Shown: positions 36,407 to 44,316 of the stretch, piece by piece
Numbering within the stretch: position 1 is the stretch's first letter
Layout: every line of letters begins with the position of its first letter
DNA from: an uncultured Dyadobacter sp.
GTDB taxonomy: Bacteria; Bacteroidota; Bacteroidia; Cytophagales; Spirosomataceae
Assembly (NCBI RefSeq): GCF_946482605.1
Contig: NZ_CAMLSE010000003.1
Location: 372,001-436,000, forward strand
Length of the DNA: 64,000 nt
Direction: 5' to 3'
Translations under genes and position numbers: made by a program
Notes under the pieces: generated by a model
Told to the model about the DNA's origin: nothing
The model's database searches: none
Seen by the model: the letters and a program-made list of their open reading frames with translations, nothing else

Positions 36407-38663
36407 GCGGAGGTGCATCCTGACCTTCGCCCGCATCCGGCTTTAAAACCAGGCGAATCGTGGTGCCCTGTTTGCTTTCAATCGTCAGATCGGCGTCAAT
36501 GTCATTGCTCAGCCCCACCATCAACTTCATTCCGAGCGAGTTGACGTTCCGTTGATCGAGATCTTCCGGCAAGCCAATGCCATTGTCGGATATCGACAAA
36601 TGGACCAGCCCATCCGGTTTTCTTTTCATGGAAATGATGATTTCCCCCTCGTTTTGATCCGGGAACGCATACTTCAACGCATTGGTAATGGCTTCGTTTA
36701 AAATAAGCGCCAAAGGAATTGCCGTCGCCACTTTCAACTCAACGGCGTCGAGATCCAGCTCGAAGAGGATGGCTTTGTCCGCGACAAAACTATCCTGAAG
36801 ATATTCGACCAGCTCTTTGAGATAAAGATTCATTTTAACAATCCTTACGTCGTCGGACTGATAGAGTTTCTGATGGATCAATGACATGGCAAAAACACGC
36901 CGCTGGCTGTTTCTGATCACGGTAGCCACGCTCTGACCCGGATGGGCAAGCTGCATTTCGAGTAAACCCATCACAGTCTGAAGATTGTTCTTTACGCGAT
37001 GGTGTACCTCTTTTAAAAGCCATTCCTTTTCTTCGACGAGGCCGAGCAGCGCGCTGTTTTTTTGACTGATAGCTACCTGCTGCAGGGTAAGCTGCTCATT
37101 GCTTCGCTGTTTGATCCGGTATTGATTGTAGATGAGCCCGGAAAGCAACAGCAGTGCAAACGCCCCACCGATCGTCACATTCCGTTCGAACTCCTTTTGG
37201 CGGATACTGGCCTGCTGGATTATATTCTGCCTGTTGAGCAATGCGATATTCTGTTCCTTTTCCTTACTGTCATACTGGATCTGCAAGGTGGCGATCTTGC
37301 TGCTTTTGGCCTCGTTGAAAATCGAATCGCTCAGCAATTTGAATTGCTGCTGATGTCTTATTGCGCTCAAATAGTCGCCTTGCGCCGAATCTACCTTAAA
37401 AAGCATGGCGTGAAGCTGGGATACAAGTCGCACCGTGCCATTCCTGTGATTGATCCTCAGCGCCTCGCCGAGGTAATGCTTCGCCTTGTCGTATTCCTTC
37501 AAAGTCAAATAGTAATTGCCGATGTCCCTGTAAAGATCCACAAAATCCACCTCCTCGTTCTTCACCTTTTTCAACAGCGAAATGATCACCTGGTAGCTCT
37601 TTTCCGCCGACCGGTAGTCTTTTAAACCCATGTAACAATGCCCGTAAGTCTTGGCGACGGTTAGCTTTGAATAGATGTTTTTAGGCGGATTCTTCCTGAC
37701 AAGGTCATTGTAGAACACCAGCGCTTCCTGGGCCTGCCCGCTGTTCACCATTCCCCGGCAAATCCCATTGCCTGTACTCAGCACCATCATCGTTTCGTTC
37801 TGACGTGCAAAGCTGGCCAATGCTTTTTCAAGATATCGTATCCCCGGTGCCCATTGATTCAGGTCGTAGTAAGCGGTGGCCAGTTTGGTATAAAAAAAGC
37901 CCAGGGCAGTCGTGTCCTTGACGGCTTTGGCACTTTCGATGGCAGCATGCCCGTATTTGATTGATTCCTGATAATTCCCCAGACAATTACTTACTTCTGT
38001 CAGCATATTGTAGGTCAAATGCAGAGGTCCCCAGATCGAGCGGAACAGTGCCAGGACATCCACAAACTCGCGGAGCGACTGCGTGTAATTTCCCTGTACA
38101 TAATGCACGTTGGCGATCCTGCCCAGCATATCGATCTGCGATTCTTTATCACCGGCCTTTTCAAAGAAAGCCATCGCCTGCTGGTAGCACCTGATCTTGC
38201 TGACCAGCCCTTCTTTACTTTGTGTGTAGGTTTCGCCCAAGTAAAACCAGGCTATTCCTGAAAGCAAAGTCTCTTTTCCCGCAGCACTTAATGCGATCGC
38301 CTTATGGGTAATGTTTACACCACGCGCATGCTCGCCGGTTTCCGAAAATAAGATCCCCCAGGTCATCAAGGTCATGATTTGTCCTTTTTTGTAATGCAAC
38401 CTGTTACTTAAAGCCAATGCGGAAACAAGCTGAGTACTTGCACTATCCATGTCGGCCTTGTCCTCACCGGGTTTGTAAATGTAAAAGGTGGCCAGCTTCA
38501 ACTGCATGATAATTCTGTTTGTATCAGCTCTGCTCTGCGGCATTGCGAGCACGGCACTGTCGGCAAAGGCCCTGGAAGCGCGGGGAAAAAGGAATGAAGC
38601 TTTTACTTTAATGCCGCAAGTCAACAGTAACAGGAAGGTAGCGACATAGCAATATCTGTTCAT
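36399..38663 (-). CDS. TPR-containing sensor histidine kinase (HisKA_2/HWE type)
   Basis: A 754-residue kinase from the ATG at 38663 (MNRYCYVATFLLLL). A signal peptide is followed by about ten TPR-like repeats (residues 60-400), a coiled segment, one membrane helix (ALLLLSGLIYNQYRIK), and a cytoplasmic HisKA_2 domain with a His pair at 554-555 (VHHRVKNNLQ). The HATPase domain carries NEAITNALKYAF and DNGIGLP. It closely resembles the kinase at 41918-44290 in order and motifs, so the two are paralogues. No receiver is fused. The receiver-sigma54 activator nearby is a candidate partner. Confidence 0.88.
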   Translation of the reverse strand: MNRYCYVATFLLLLTCGIKVKASFLFPRASRAFADSAVLAMPQSRADTNRIIMQLKLATFYIYKPGEDKADMDSASTQLVSALALSNRLHYKKGQIMTLMTWGILFSETGEHARGVNITHKAIALSAAGKETLLSGIAWFYLGETYTQSKEGLVSKIRCYQQAMAFFEKAGDKESQIDMLGRIANVHYVQGNYTQSLREFVDVLALFRSIWGPLHLTYNMLTEVSNCLGNYQESIKYGHAAIESAKAVKDTTALGFFYTKLATAYYDLNQWAPGIRYLEKALASFARQNETMMVLSTGNGICRGMVNSGQAQEALVFYNDLVRKNPPKNIYSKLTVAKTYGHCYMGLKDYRSAEKSYQVIISLLKKVKNEEVDFVDLYRDIGNYYLTLKEYDKAKHYLGEALRINHRNGTVRLVSQLHAMLFKVDSAQGDYLSAIRHQQQFKLLSDSIFNEAKSSKIATLQIQYDSKEKEQNIALLNRQNIIQQASIRQKEFERNVTIGGAFALLLLSGLIYNQYRIKQRSNEQLTLQQVAISQKNSALLGLVEEKEWLLKEVHHRVKNNLQTVMGLLEMQLAHPGQSVATVIRNSQRRVFAMSLIHQKLYQSDDVRIVKMNLYLKELVEYLQDSFVADKAILFELDLDAVELKVATAIPLALILNEAITNALKYAFPDQNEGEIIISMKRKPDGLVHLSISDNGIGLPEDLDQRNVNSLGMKLMVGLSNDIDADLTIESKQGTTIRLVLKPDAGEGQDAPPLS

Positions 38664-38849
38664 GAAATAGCGGATTACAGTATAACCGGTCTGATCAGCA
38701 AAGACGCACAAATGCCCATTATACCTTGTAAAGCCATCAAATAGCCAATTTTAAAAGGGCCATACCATGTCCAAAAACCTGCTTTCTCCAATCGGGTCAC
38801 TGTATTTCAAACAAATCCGGCGCCGTCCAACCGCCGGTATCTATACATA

Positions 38850-38886
38850 CCGGACTGCCTCCACGGCGTGGTGCGAGGCAGTCCGG
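38850..38886 (-). terminator. Hairpin terminator after the YCII-like gene
   Basis: A perfect 11-bp stem (CCGGACTGCCT/AGGCAGTCCGG) with a 15-base loop starts four bases past the stop at 38891. No U-tract follows. Confidence 0.55.
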
Positions 38887-38890
38887 CATT

Positions 38891-39241
38891 TTAGCGGGCC
38901 GGCAGCATTGCCATGCGAACTTCCACTGTGGCGCCATACTGGATGATCGGGCACCCTTTCGCTATTTGAACAGCCTCGTCGTAATCATTTGCCCTGATCA
39001 GAAACAACCCTCCGATCGATTCTTTCACCTCGGCGTAAGGGCCGTATTGGACCACATTGCCCTGTTTTATGAAACGGCCGTTCACATCCCATTGCCTGGG
39101 CGTATCCACCAGCTTGTTCTGAGCGGCAATGCCCGCAATCCAATCCTGATAGGGTTTGATGGCCAACTTCATTTCTTCCGGAGATGGCCTGGCGTCTACA
39201 CTTGTAAGATCCCGGTGGATTGTTAACAGGAATTCGTTCAT
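38891..39241 (-). CDS. YCII-related domain protein
   Basis: A 116-residue cytoplasmic protein from the ATG at 39241 (MNEFLLTIHRDLTSVD). It has the ferredoxin-like YCII/DGPF pattern: PEEMKLAIKPYQDWIAGIAA, then VQYGPYAEVKESIGGLFLIR and the closing AIQ-like helix DEAVQIAKGCPIIQYGATVE. Relatives are found next to ECF sigma factors or as stand-alone proteins of unknown role. No such sigma gene is adjacent here. The frame is open further upstream but those residues do not belong to the fold. Function unknown. Confidence 0.8.
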   Translation of the reverse strand: MNEFLLTIHRDLTSVDARPSPEEMKLAIKPYQDWIAGIAAQNKLVDTPRQWDVNGRFIKQGNVVQYGPYAEVKESIGGLFLIRANDYDEAVQIAKGCPIIQYGATVEVRMAMLPAR

Positions 39242-39415
39242 CGTTGTTTTGATTAGTTGTTTGAATAGACTGCCTAGGTACTGCCACGTATTGCGACAGG
39301 CCGGTGCGGATCGCGATGGAGCCAATCAAAGCACATGCCACGTGAATGTGATCGGAAGAAGAGCCGCATTGGTGTTCAAATAGCCGTTTTCAATAAAAGA
39401 AGAAAGGCGGGCGGG

Positions 39416-39457
39416 TTGGATTAATCCAAATAAGAGAGGAAATCCAAAAGATTGGAT
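39416..39457. promoter_or_regulatory. Array of four TTGGAT half-sites
   Basis: TTGGATTAATCCAA (39416-39429) is a perfect 14-base palindrome. Twelve bases later ATCCAA-aaga-TTGGAT (39442-39457) is a second dyad of the same half-site in the opposite arrangement. It is a good candidate for a binding site of a dimeric regulator; which of the flanking genes it serves is unclear. Confidence 0.45.
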
Positions 39458-39528
39458 ACCGCATTCGGTCGACTTTTCATTGCCCCTGGCTCAATGGCTC
39501 GTCAGCAATGGCGGAATAGCACGCTTTG

Positions 39529-39554
39529 TATATCTTCAAAAATTTGGAGATATA
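39529..39554. promoter_or_regulatory. AT-rich 26-base near-palindrome
   Basis: TATATCTTC at one end pairs with GGAGATATA at the other around an AAAAATTT core. A further direct copy of CAAATTTTTGGAGATA follows at 39555-39570. It could be an operator or a promoter-associated site for the sigma54 activator gene 275 bases downstream. Confidence 0.35.
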
Positions 39555-39828
39555 CAAATTTTTGGAGATACCCTACGAACTAAAAGAGTAGATAAGGCTC
39601 CCGGACGGACTTAAATGACTGGAAAGAAGCTCCGTTAAAACGTAATACATTGATGACAGGCGCTCGTCTAGCAAATATAACATGCATTAAACGAGGAATT
39701 TACCAATTAGTCCACACAGCTTTACCAACCCATCAGCCAACTTGCTCCAAGGTTACCGGGCAGGAGGTATATTTCTTTTTAGACCACAGATTTAGTCAGT
39801 ATCTCAAAAATTCTACCTGTTCAAGACC

Positions 39829-41874
39829 ATGCAGTCATCATCCAGCCTTTCCATCAGTTCCGCCTCCTACAAGGTCTTAATAGTGGAGGACGAATACATT
39901 ATTGCCAACAATCTTGAAATTATACTGAGTAATGCTGGCTACTCCGTGTTAGGCACCGCAAATTCTGTTCCCAGGGCGCTGGCGCTGATCGGAGCGGAAC
40001 GGCCGGAGATGGTTTTGCTGGATATTTATCTCAAGGGAAGTGAAACGGGCATCGACCTGGCCAAGCAACTGGAAGAGATCGATATTCCCTTTATCTATAT
40101 TTCCGCCAACGATAATCAGAGTGTGCTCGATGCAGTAAAAGCCACACGGCCAAGCGGCTATATTGTCAAACCTTTCAGGGAAAAGGATGTTTTGACCGCA
40201 TTGGAAATCGGGCGCTACCGGCATTCACATAGCGTCGAGGTGAAGTTACGGGAAGAAAAAGCGCTGCAAATTGCGCTTACCGACGCCTTATCGGACAAGG
40301 GAAGCTGGGATAACAGGTTATTGAACGTAGCCCTGTTGTTACAAAAGCATATCCCTTTCGACTTTTTAACGGTCCGGCATCAACGGCTGCTGACTACCCA
40401 TGATTTCAACTATTACAGAGTGGGATTTGAGGAGTATCAGGTACTGAGCGTTGAGAAGATTCAGCAAATGTCCAATTCGAAGGTCAACCCGCCTGCGCTG
40501 CCGCCCGACGGTCGTCATTCAAAAGGGCCTGTTCGTTATTCCGAGCGCGAGATCGGTGTATTGTTCCGGCAAGACCCCTACATACAGCTGCTCGCAAAAA
40601 CATTCCGGCTGCAATCGGCCTTGACGTTGCCTTTCAGCCTGGGAAATGGAGAGCGGTTCACCATTCATTTTCTAAGCCGGAGCCCGGAACCATATACGGC
40701 CGCGCACCAGGCCCTGCTGGAACGGCTCGAACAACCCCTGCTGCTAACCCTTGAGCGGGTAATGGCCTACGAAGAAGTGGCCCGGCTCAGTGAAAAGCTT
40801 CAACAGGAAAACAACTATCTGCAGGAAGAGGTAAAAGCGCTCGCGAACTTTGAGGAGATCATTGGAAAAAGCGAAAGTCTGTTGCATGTTTTTAACCTGG
40901 TTACCCAGGTGGCACCAACCGACACGACCGTACTGGTGATGGGCGAGAGCGGTACAGGAAAGGAACTGATCGCCAGGGCCATTCACAACCAATCGGCCCG
41001 AAAAGGCAAGATCCTGGTCAAGATCAACTGTGCCACATTGCCCGCCAGTCTGATCGAATCAGAATTGTTCGGCCACGAAAAGGGGGCTTTTACAGGTGCT
41101 GTTGATAAGCGGATCGGCAAATTCGAGCTGGCTCACGGGGGAACGATATTCCTGGATGAAATTGGCGAGCTGCCGCTCGAACTGCAGGCCAAATTATTGC
41201 GGGTACTGCAAGAGAAGGAAATCGAGCGGATAGGCGGTAAGACGTCGATCAAAACAGACGTTCGTGTGATAGCCGCAACGAACCGCGACCTGGAACTGGA
41301 AGTTGCGGAAGGCCGCTTCCGGATGGACCTCTTTTTCAGGTTGGCGACATTCCCGCTCACATTACCGCCCCTGCGCGACCGAAAGGAGGATATCGGGCTT
41401 CTCGCTCATTTTTTTGCCCGAAAACTCACCCGAAAGCAGGGCAAGCCGTTTCTGGGGTTCAGCGATACGGTTCTCGCGGAGTTGCACAACTACGCATGGC
41501 CGGGTAATATCCGGGAGCTGGAAAATGTCATTGAACAGGCAGTCATTCTGAGTAACGGCCAAGCGCCGCTGGCACTGGGAAGGCCCCTGCAGAAGCGTTT
41601 GTTTTCACGAACCCCCGCGCCTGCCCAGCCCGAATACCACAAAATCCAGGGCCAGCCGGCATTGAGCCAGCCCAGGGATCTGTCCGAAATGAAACAGATG
41701 CAACGCGTAACGGAGCGGGAGTACATTCTGTCGGTACTGAATCAGACCAACGGGCGTATACGCGGAGCGGGCGGCGCCGCGGAGCTCTTGAATCTGAGAC
41801 CAACCACGCTCGAATATCGGATGGAAAAAATGGGTATCCGCAAGATGCTGACAGTGCAGTCGCCCGATTCCTAA
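39829..41874 (+). CDS. Receiver-GAF-sigma54 activator (NtrC-like) response regulator
   Basis: A 681-residue regulator. The receiver domain (residues 14-135) has the phospho-acceptor D65 (LLDIYLKG). A GAF-like middle (about 150-310) is followed by a sigma54-interacting AAA+ domain: Walker A GESGTGKE 372-379, GAFTGA 419-424, Walker B TIFLDEIGEL and arginine-finger segment GRFRMDLFFR. A Fis-type helix-turn-helix ends it (GGAAELLNLRPTTLEYRM). It would open sigma54 promoters after phosphorylation. It sits 43 bases before a TPR/HisKA_2 kinase gene on the same strand, the probable cognate kinase. Confidence 0.92.
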   Translation: MQSSSSLSISSASYKVLIVEDEYIIANNLEIILSNAGYSVLGTANSVPRALALIGAERPEMVLLDIYLKGSETGIDLAKQLEEIDIPFIYISANDNQSVLDAVKATRPSGYIVKPFREKDVLTALEIGRYRHSHSVEVKLREEKALQIALTDALSDKGSWDNRLLNVALLLQKHIPFDFLTVRHQRLLTTHDFNYYRVGFEEYQVLSVEKIQQMSNSKVNPPALPPDGRHSKGPVRYSEREIGVLFRQDPYIQLLAKTFRLQSALTLPFSLGNGERFTIHFLSRSPEPYTAAHQALLERLEQPLLLTLERVMAYEEVARLSEKLQQENNYLQEEVKALANFEEIIGKSESLLHVFNLVTQVAPTDTTVLVMGESGTGKELIARAIHNQSARKGKILVKINCATLPASLIESELFGHEKGAFTGAVDKRIGKFELAHGGTIFLDEIGELPLELQAKLLRVLQEKEIERIGGKTSIKTDVRVIAATNRDLELEVAEGRFRMDLFFRLATFPLTLPPLRDRKEDIGLLAHFFARKLTRKQGKPFLGFSDTVLAELHNYAWPGNIRELENVIEQAVILSNGQAPLALGRPLQKRLFSRTPAPAQPEYHKIQGQPALSQPRDLSEMKQMQRVTEREYILSVLNQTNGRIRGAGGAAELLNLRPTTLEYRMEKMGIRKMLTVQSPDS

Positions 41875-41917
41875 ACACATCCGAAAGGCCATAACGGTAA
41901 ACTTCCTGATACTCACC

Positions 41918-44290
41918 ATGCGTCACACTGGATCCGTCCGTTTCATTTTTCTGATAGCATGGCTTGGCTTTTGGTGCAACCTGGCCAGGGCACAACCCGG
42001 CCCGAAGCCCGGGCCCGACGCGCCTGATACCAGCCGGATCCTGTACCTGCTGGAACTTGGCAAGAAAAAGCTGCGGCCTACCTACACCCAAAAGGCGGAT
42101 CGGGACAGCGCGATCGTGTTTTTTCGGCAGGCAGAAACGATCAGCAGTACGATTGCCAACCAGAAGTGGCTGGAAGAAAGCCAATGCCTGATCGGAATCG
42201 CCCATTTGCTAAGCAACAACTGGCCCAAGGGTAAAGACTACTTTATGAAGGTCATCCGGGCACGTCAGCGCAGGGGCGACAAAGCGGGAGAAATCAGGGC
42301 ATTGCTTCGAATGGCGACCACGATATTCTGCGACGACTGCCGGGAAAACCGGGCGGCCCTGGAAAGGGCACTGGCGCTCTCCCGCCAACTCGGCGACCAA
42401 TCCCAGGAGATGCTGATCCTGATGGAAATGGGATATGAGGATTTTCAACTGAACGGGGGAGATACCCAAGAGGCCGAGCGCAAGGCTTTACAAGTACTGG
42501 CGATTCAAAAGAAAGTCGGTTCCATACCGCTGACCCGCGCTTATCACGCACTGGCGGAAGAAAGTGTTTACAAAATGCCCGGCGAGTATGGCTATTTGTC
42601 AAATGCCTACTATTTTTTGTCGGATCTGAGCCAGGCCAGAGGCGACCTCAACCAAAAGCTGTTTTACATTCTTGAAGTCGTCAAAAGTGCGGAGCGGAGC
42701 GGTCAGCCCGGCGAACTCGACTACGCCTACTACCGGTTGGGGAATGCCTATTATGAGCTGGGGCAATTTGACAAAAGCATGATTTACCATCAGAAATCTC
42801 TATCGCTCAGCCGCGAAAAGGGTATATTTCTGATCCAGATGGGGTTGGCCAACCGCATGGTGGCGACCATGCTCAGGCAGGGAAAAGCCCGGGAAGCTTT
42901 ACGTTTTTTGCAGGACATTGTCAGCAAAGACCTGCCGTACACTTACGAGGATCACCTGCTGATGGCACAATCCTTCGGAGCATGTTACAATGCCCTGAAC
43001 CAATACAAACTGGCCGAAATGTACTACCTCAGAAGCGTCGCGTGGAGCAATGAGATCACTGCCGGGTTTCGGTTTACGGCATGGAGAAAAATCAGTCAGT
43101 TTTATGTGGCCCACGACCAGTACGAAAAGGCGGCGCCCTATCTGAACAGGTTGCTGGCAGCTCCTCCAAAAAAGATCATTCCCAGCCACCAGATAGAAAT
43201 CCACCTGATGCGCTTCAAAGTGGATTCGGCGCGACACCATTATCTTTCGGCCATCACACATTACCAGAAGTACAAAGCATTGAATGATTCGGTTTTCAAT
43301 GAGAAAAAAAGCAAACAGATCAGCCAGCTGAGTATCCAGTACGAAACGGGGAAAAAAGATCTGGACTTGAAACTCAAACAACAGGCTATTCAGATTTTGA
43401 CGGAGAAGAGCCGGCTTCAGCAGAACCAATTGCAGCAAGCGACCAATACCCGGAATGGTATCTTCGCCGGAGCCGTTCTGCTGATCCTGCTACTGGGCCT
43501 GGGCTTCAAAGGCTACCGCGTCAAAAAGCACATCAACGAGCTGCTCGAAGCGAAGCAAATCGAAATCAACCGTAAAAATCACTCCCTGGAACTCATTGTC
43601 GAGGAGAAGGATCATTTGCTGATCGACAGGGAGCAATTGCTGATGGACAAGGATCACCTCCTCGAAGAACGGGAATGGATGTTGAAGGAAATGCATCACC
43701 GGGTTAAGAACAACTTACAGATTATCACAAGCTTATTGCACTCCCAAGGATCTTTCCTCAAAGATAAGGAGGCTTTCGCCGCCATTCGGGAAAGCCAGAA
43801 CCGGGTTCATGCGATGGCATTGATTCACCAGAAGCTCTATCAGACCGACCGGCTGTCCAGCATTCCGATGGTCGATTACATCCAGGAAATAGTGGATTAC
43901 CTGATCAGTTCATTTGACCGGGCGGACAGGATCCACAAGCAGATTACCGTCGCCCCGATCGACCTGGACATCGCGTACGCGGTGCCGCTCGGACTGATCC
44001 TTAATGAAGCGGTGACGAACTCCCTCAAATACGCTTTCCCCGAAGATCGCATCGGCACATTGCATATCGGGTTGACGGAAGAGGCCAATAAAACCTACCG
44101 GCTGGTTATCAGTGACAATGGGATCGGGTTTCCGGCCAACCTGAATCCGAAACAGAGCCGGACCCTGGGTATGAGCCTGATCCGCGGATTGAGTGAACAG
44201 ATCGACGGTACTTTGACCATCAACCAGCACAATGGAGTGCAAATCAACCTCACCTTTTTCGAAGACAAGGCCGCCCGCGTCCCGGCGTGA
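41918..44290 (+). CDS. TPR-containing sensor histidine kinase (HisKA_2/HWE type)
   Basis: A 790-residue kinase with a signal peptide (ends near NLARAQP), TPR-like repeats (about 70-450), a membrane helix near 510-528 (GIFAGAVLLILLLGLGF), a coiled coil rich in E/D/R heptads (530-585), HisKA_2 with a His pair at 593-594 (MHHRVKNNLQ) and HATPase (NEAVTNSLKYAF; DNGIGFP). It is a paralogue of the kinase at 36399-38663. The coiled linker has a repeated pattern (VEEKDHLLIDREQLL, then MDKDHLLEEREWML), a likely signal-transmission rod. It is co-directional with the sigma54 activator upstream. Confidence 0.9.
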   Translation: MRHTGSVRFIFLIAWLGFWCNLARAQPGPKPGPDAPDTSRILYLLELGKKKLRPTYTQKADRDSAIVFFRQAETISSTIANQKWLEESQCLIGIAHLLSNNWPKGKDYFMKVIRARQRRGDKAGEIRALLRMATTIFCDDCRENRAALERALALSRQLGDQSQEMLILMEMGYEDFQLNGGDTQEAERKALQVLAIQKKVGSIPLTRAYHALAEESVYKMPGEYGYLSNAYYFLSDLSQARGDLNQKLFYILEVVKSAERSGQPGELDYAYYRLGNAYYELGQFDKSMIYHQKSLSLSREKGIFLIQMGLANRMVATMLRQGKAREALRFLQDIVSKDLPYTYEDHLLMAQSFGACYNALNQYKLAEMYYLRSVAWSNEITAGFRFTAWRKISQFYVAHDQYEKAAPYLNRLLAAPPKKIIPSHQIEIHLMRFKVDSARHHYLSAITHYQKYKALNDSVFNEKKSKQISQLSIQYETGKKDLDLKLKQQAIQILTEKSRLQQNQLQQATNTRNGIFAGAVLLILLLGLGFKGYRVKKHINELLEAKQIEINRKNHSLELIVEEKDHLLIDREQLLMDKDHLLEEREWMLKEMHHRVKNNLQIITSLLHSQGSFLKDKEAFAAIRESQNRVHAMALIHQKLYQTDRLSSIPMVDYIQEIVDYLISSFDRADRIHKQITVAPIDLDIAYAVPLGLILNEAVTNSLKYAFPEDRIGTLHIGLTEEANKTYRLVISDNGIGFPANLNPKQSRTLGMSLIRGLSEQIDGTLTINQHNGVQINLTFFEDKAARVPA

Positions 44291-44316
44291 TCGGGGCTGC
44301 CGGAGCGTCAATGCGG

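Larger units (their letters stand above)
39242..39828. other. Intergenic regulatory region upstream of the sigma54 activator
   Basis: This 587-base gap lies between the divergent YCII-like and sigma54-activator genes. It holds the TTGGAT half-site array and an AT-rich palindrome listed separately. No credible coding sequence or sigma54 -24/-12 box was seen. Confidence 0.5.

Noticed and set aside
39242..39828. A sigma54 -24/-12 promoter in front of the activator gene
   Set aside because: The nearest candidate (around CTGCCACGTATTGCG) lacks the GG at -24 and has the wrong spacing to the GC at -12.
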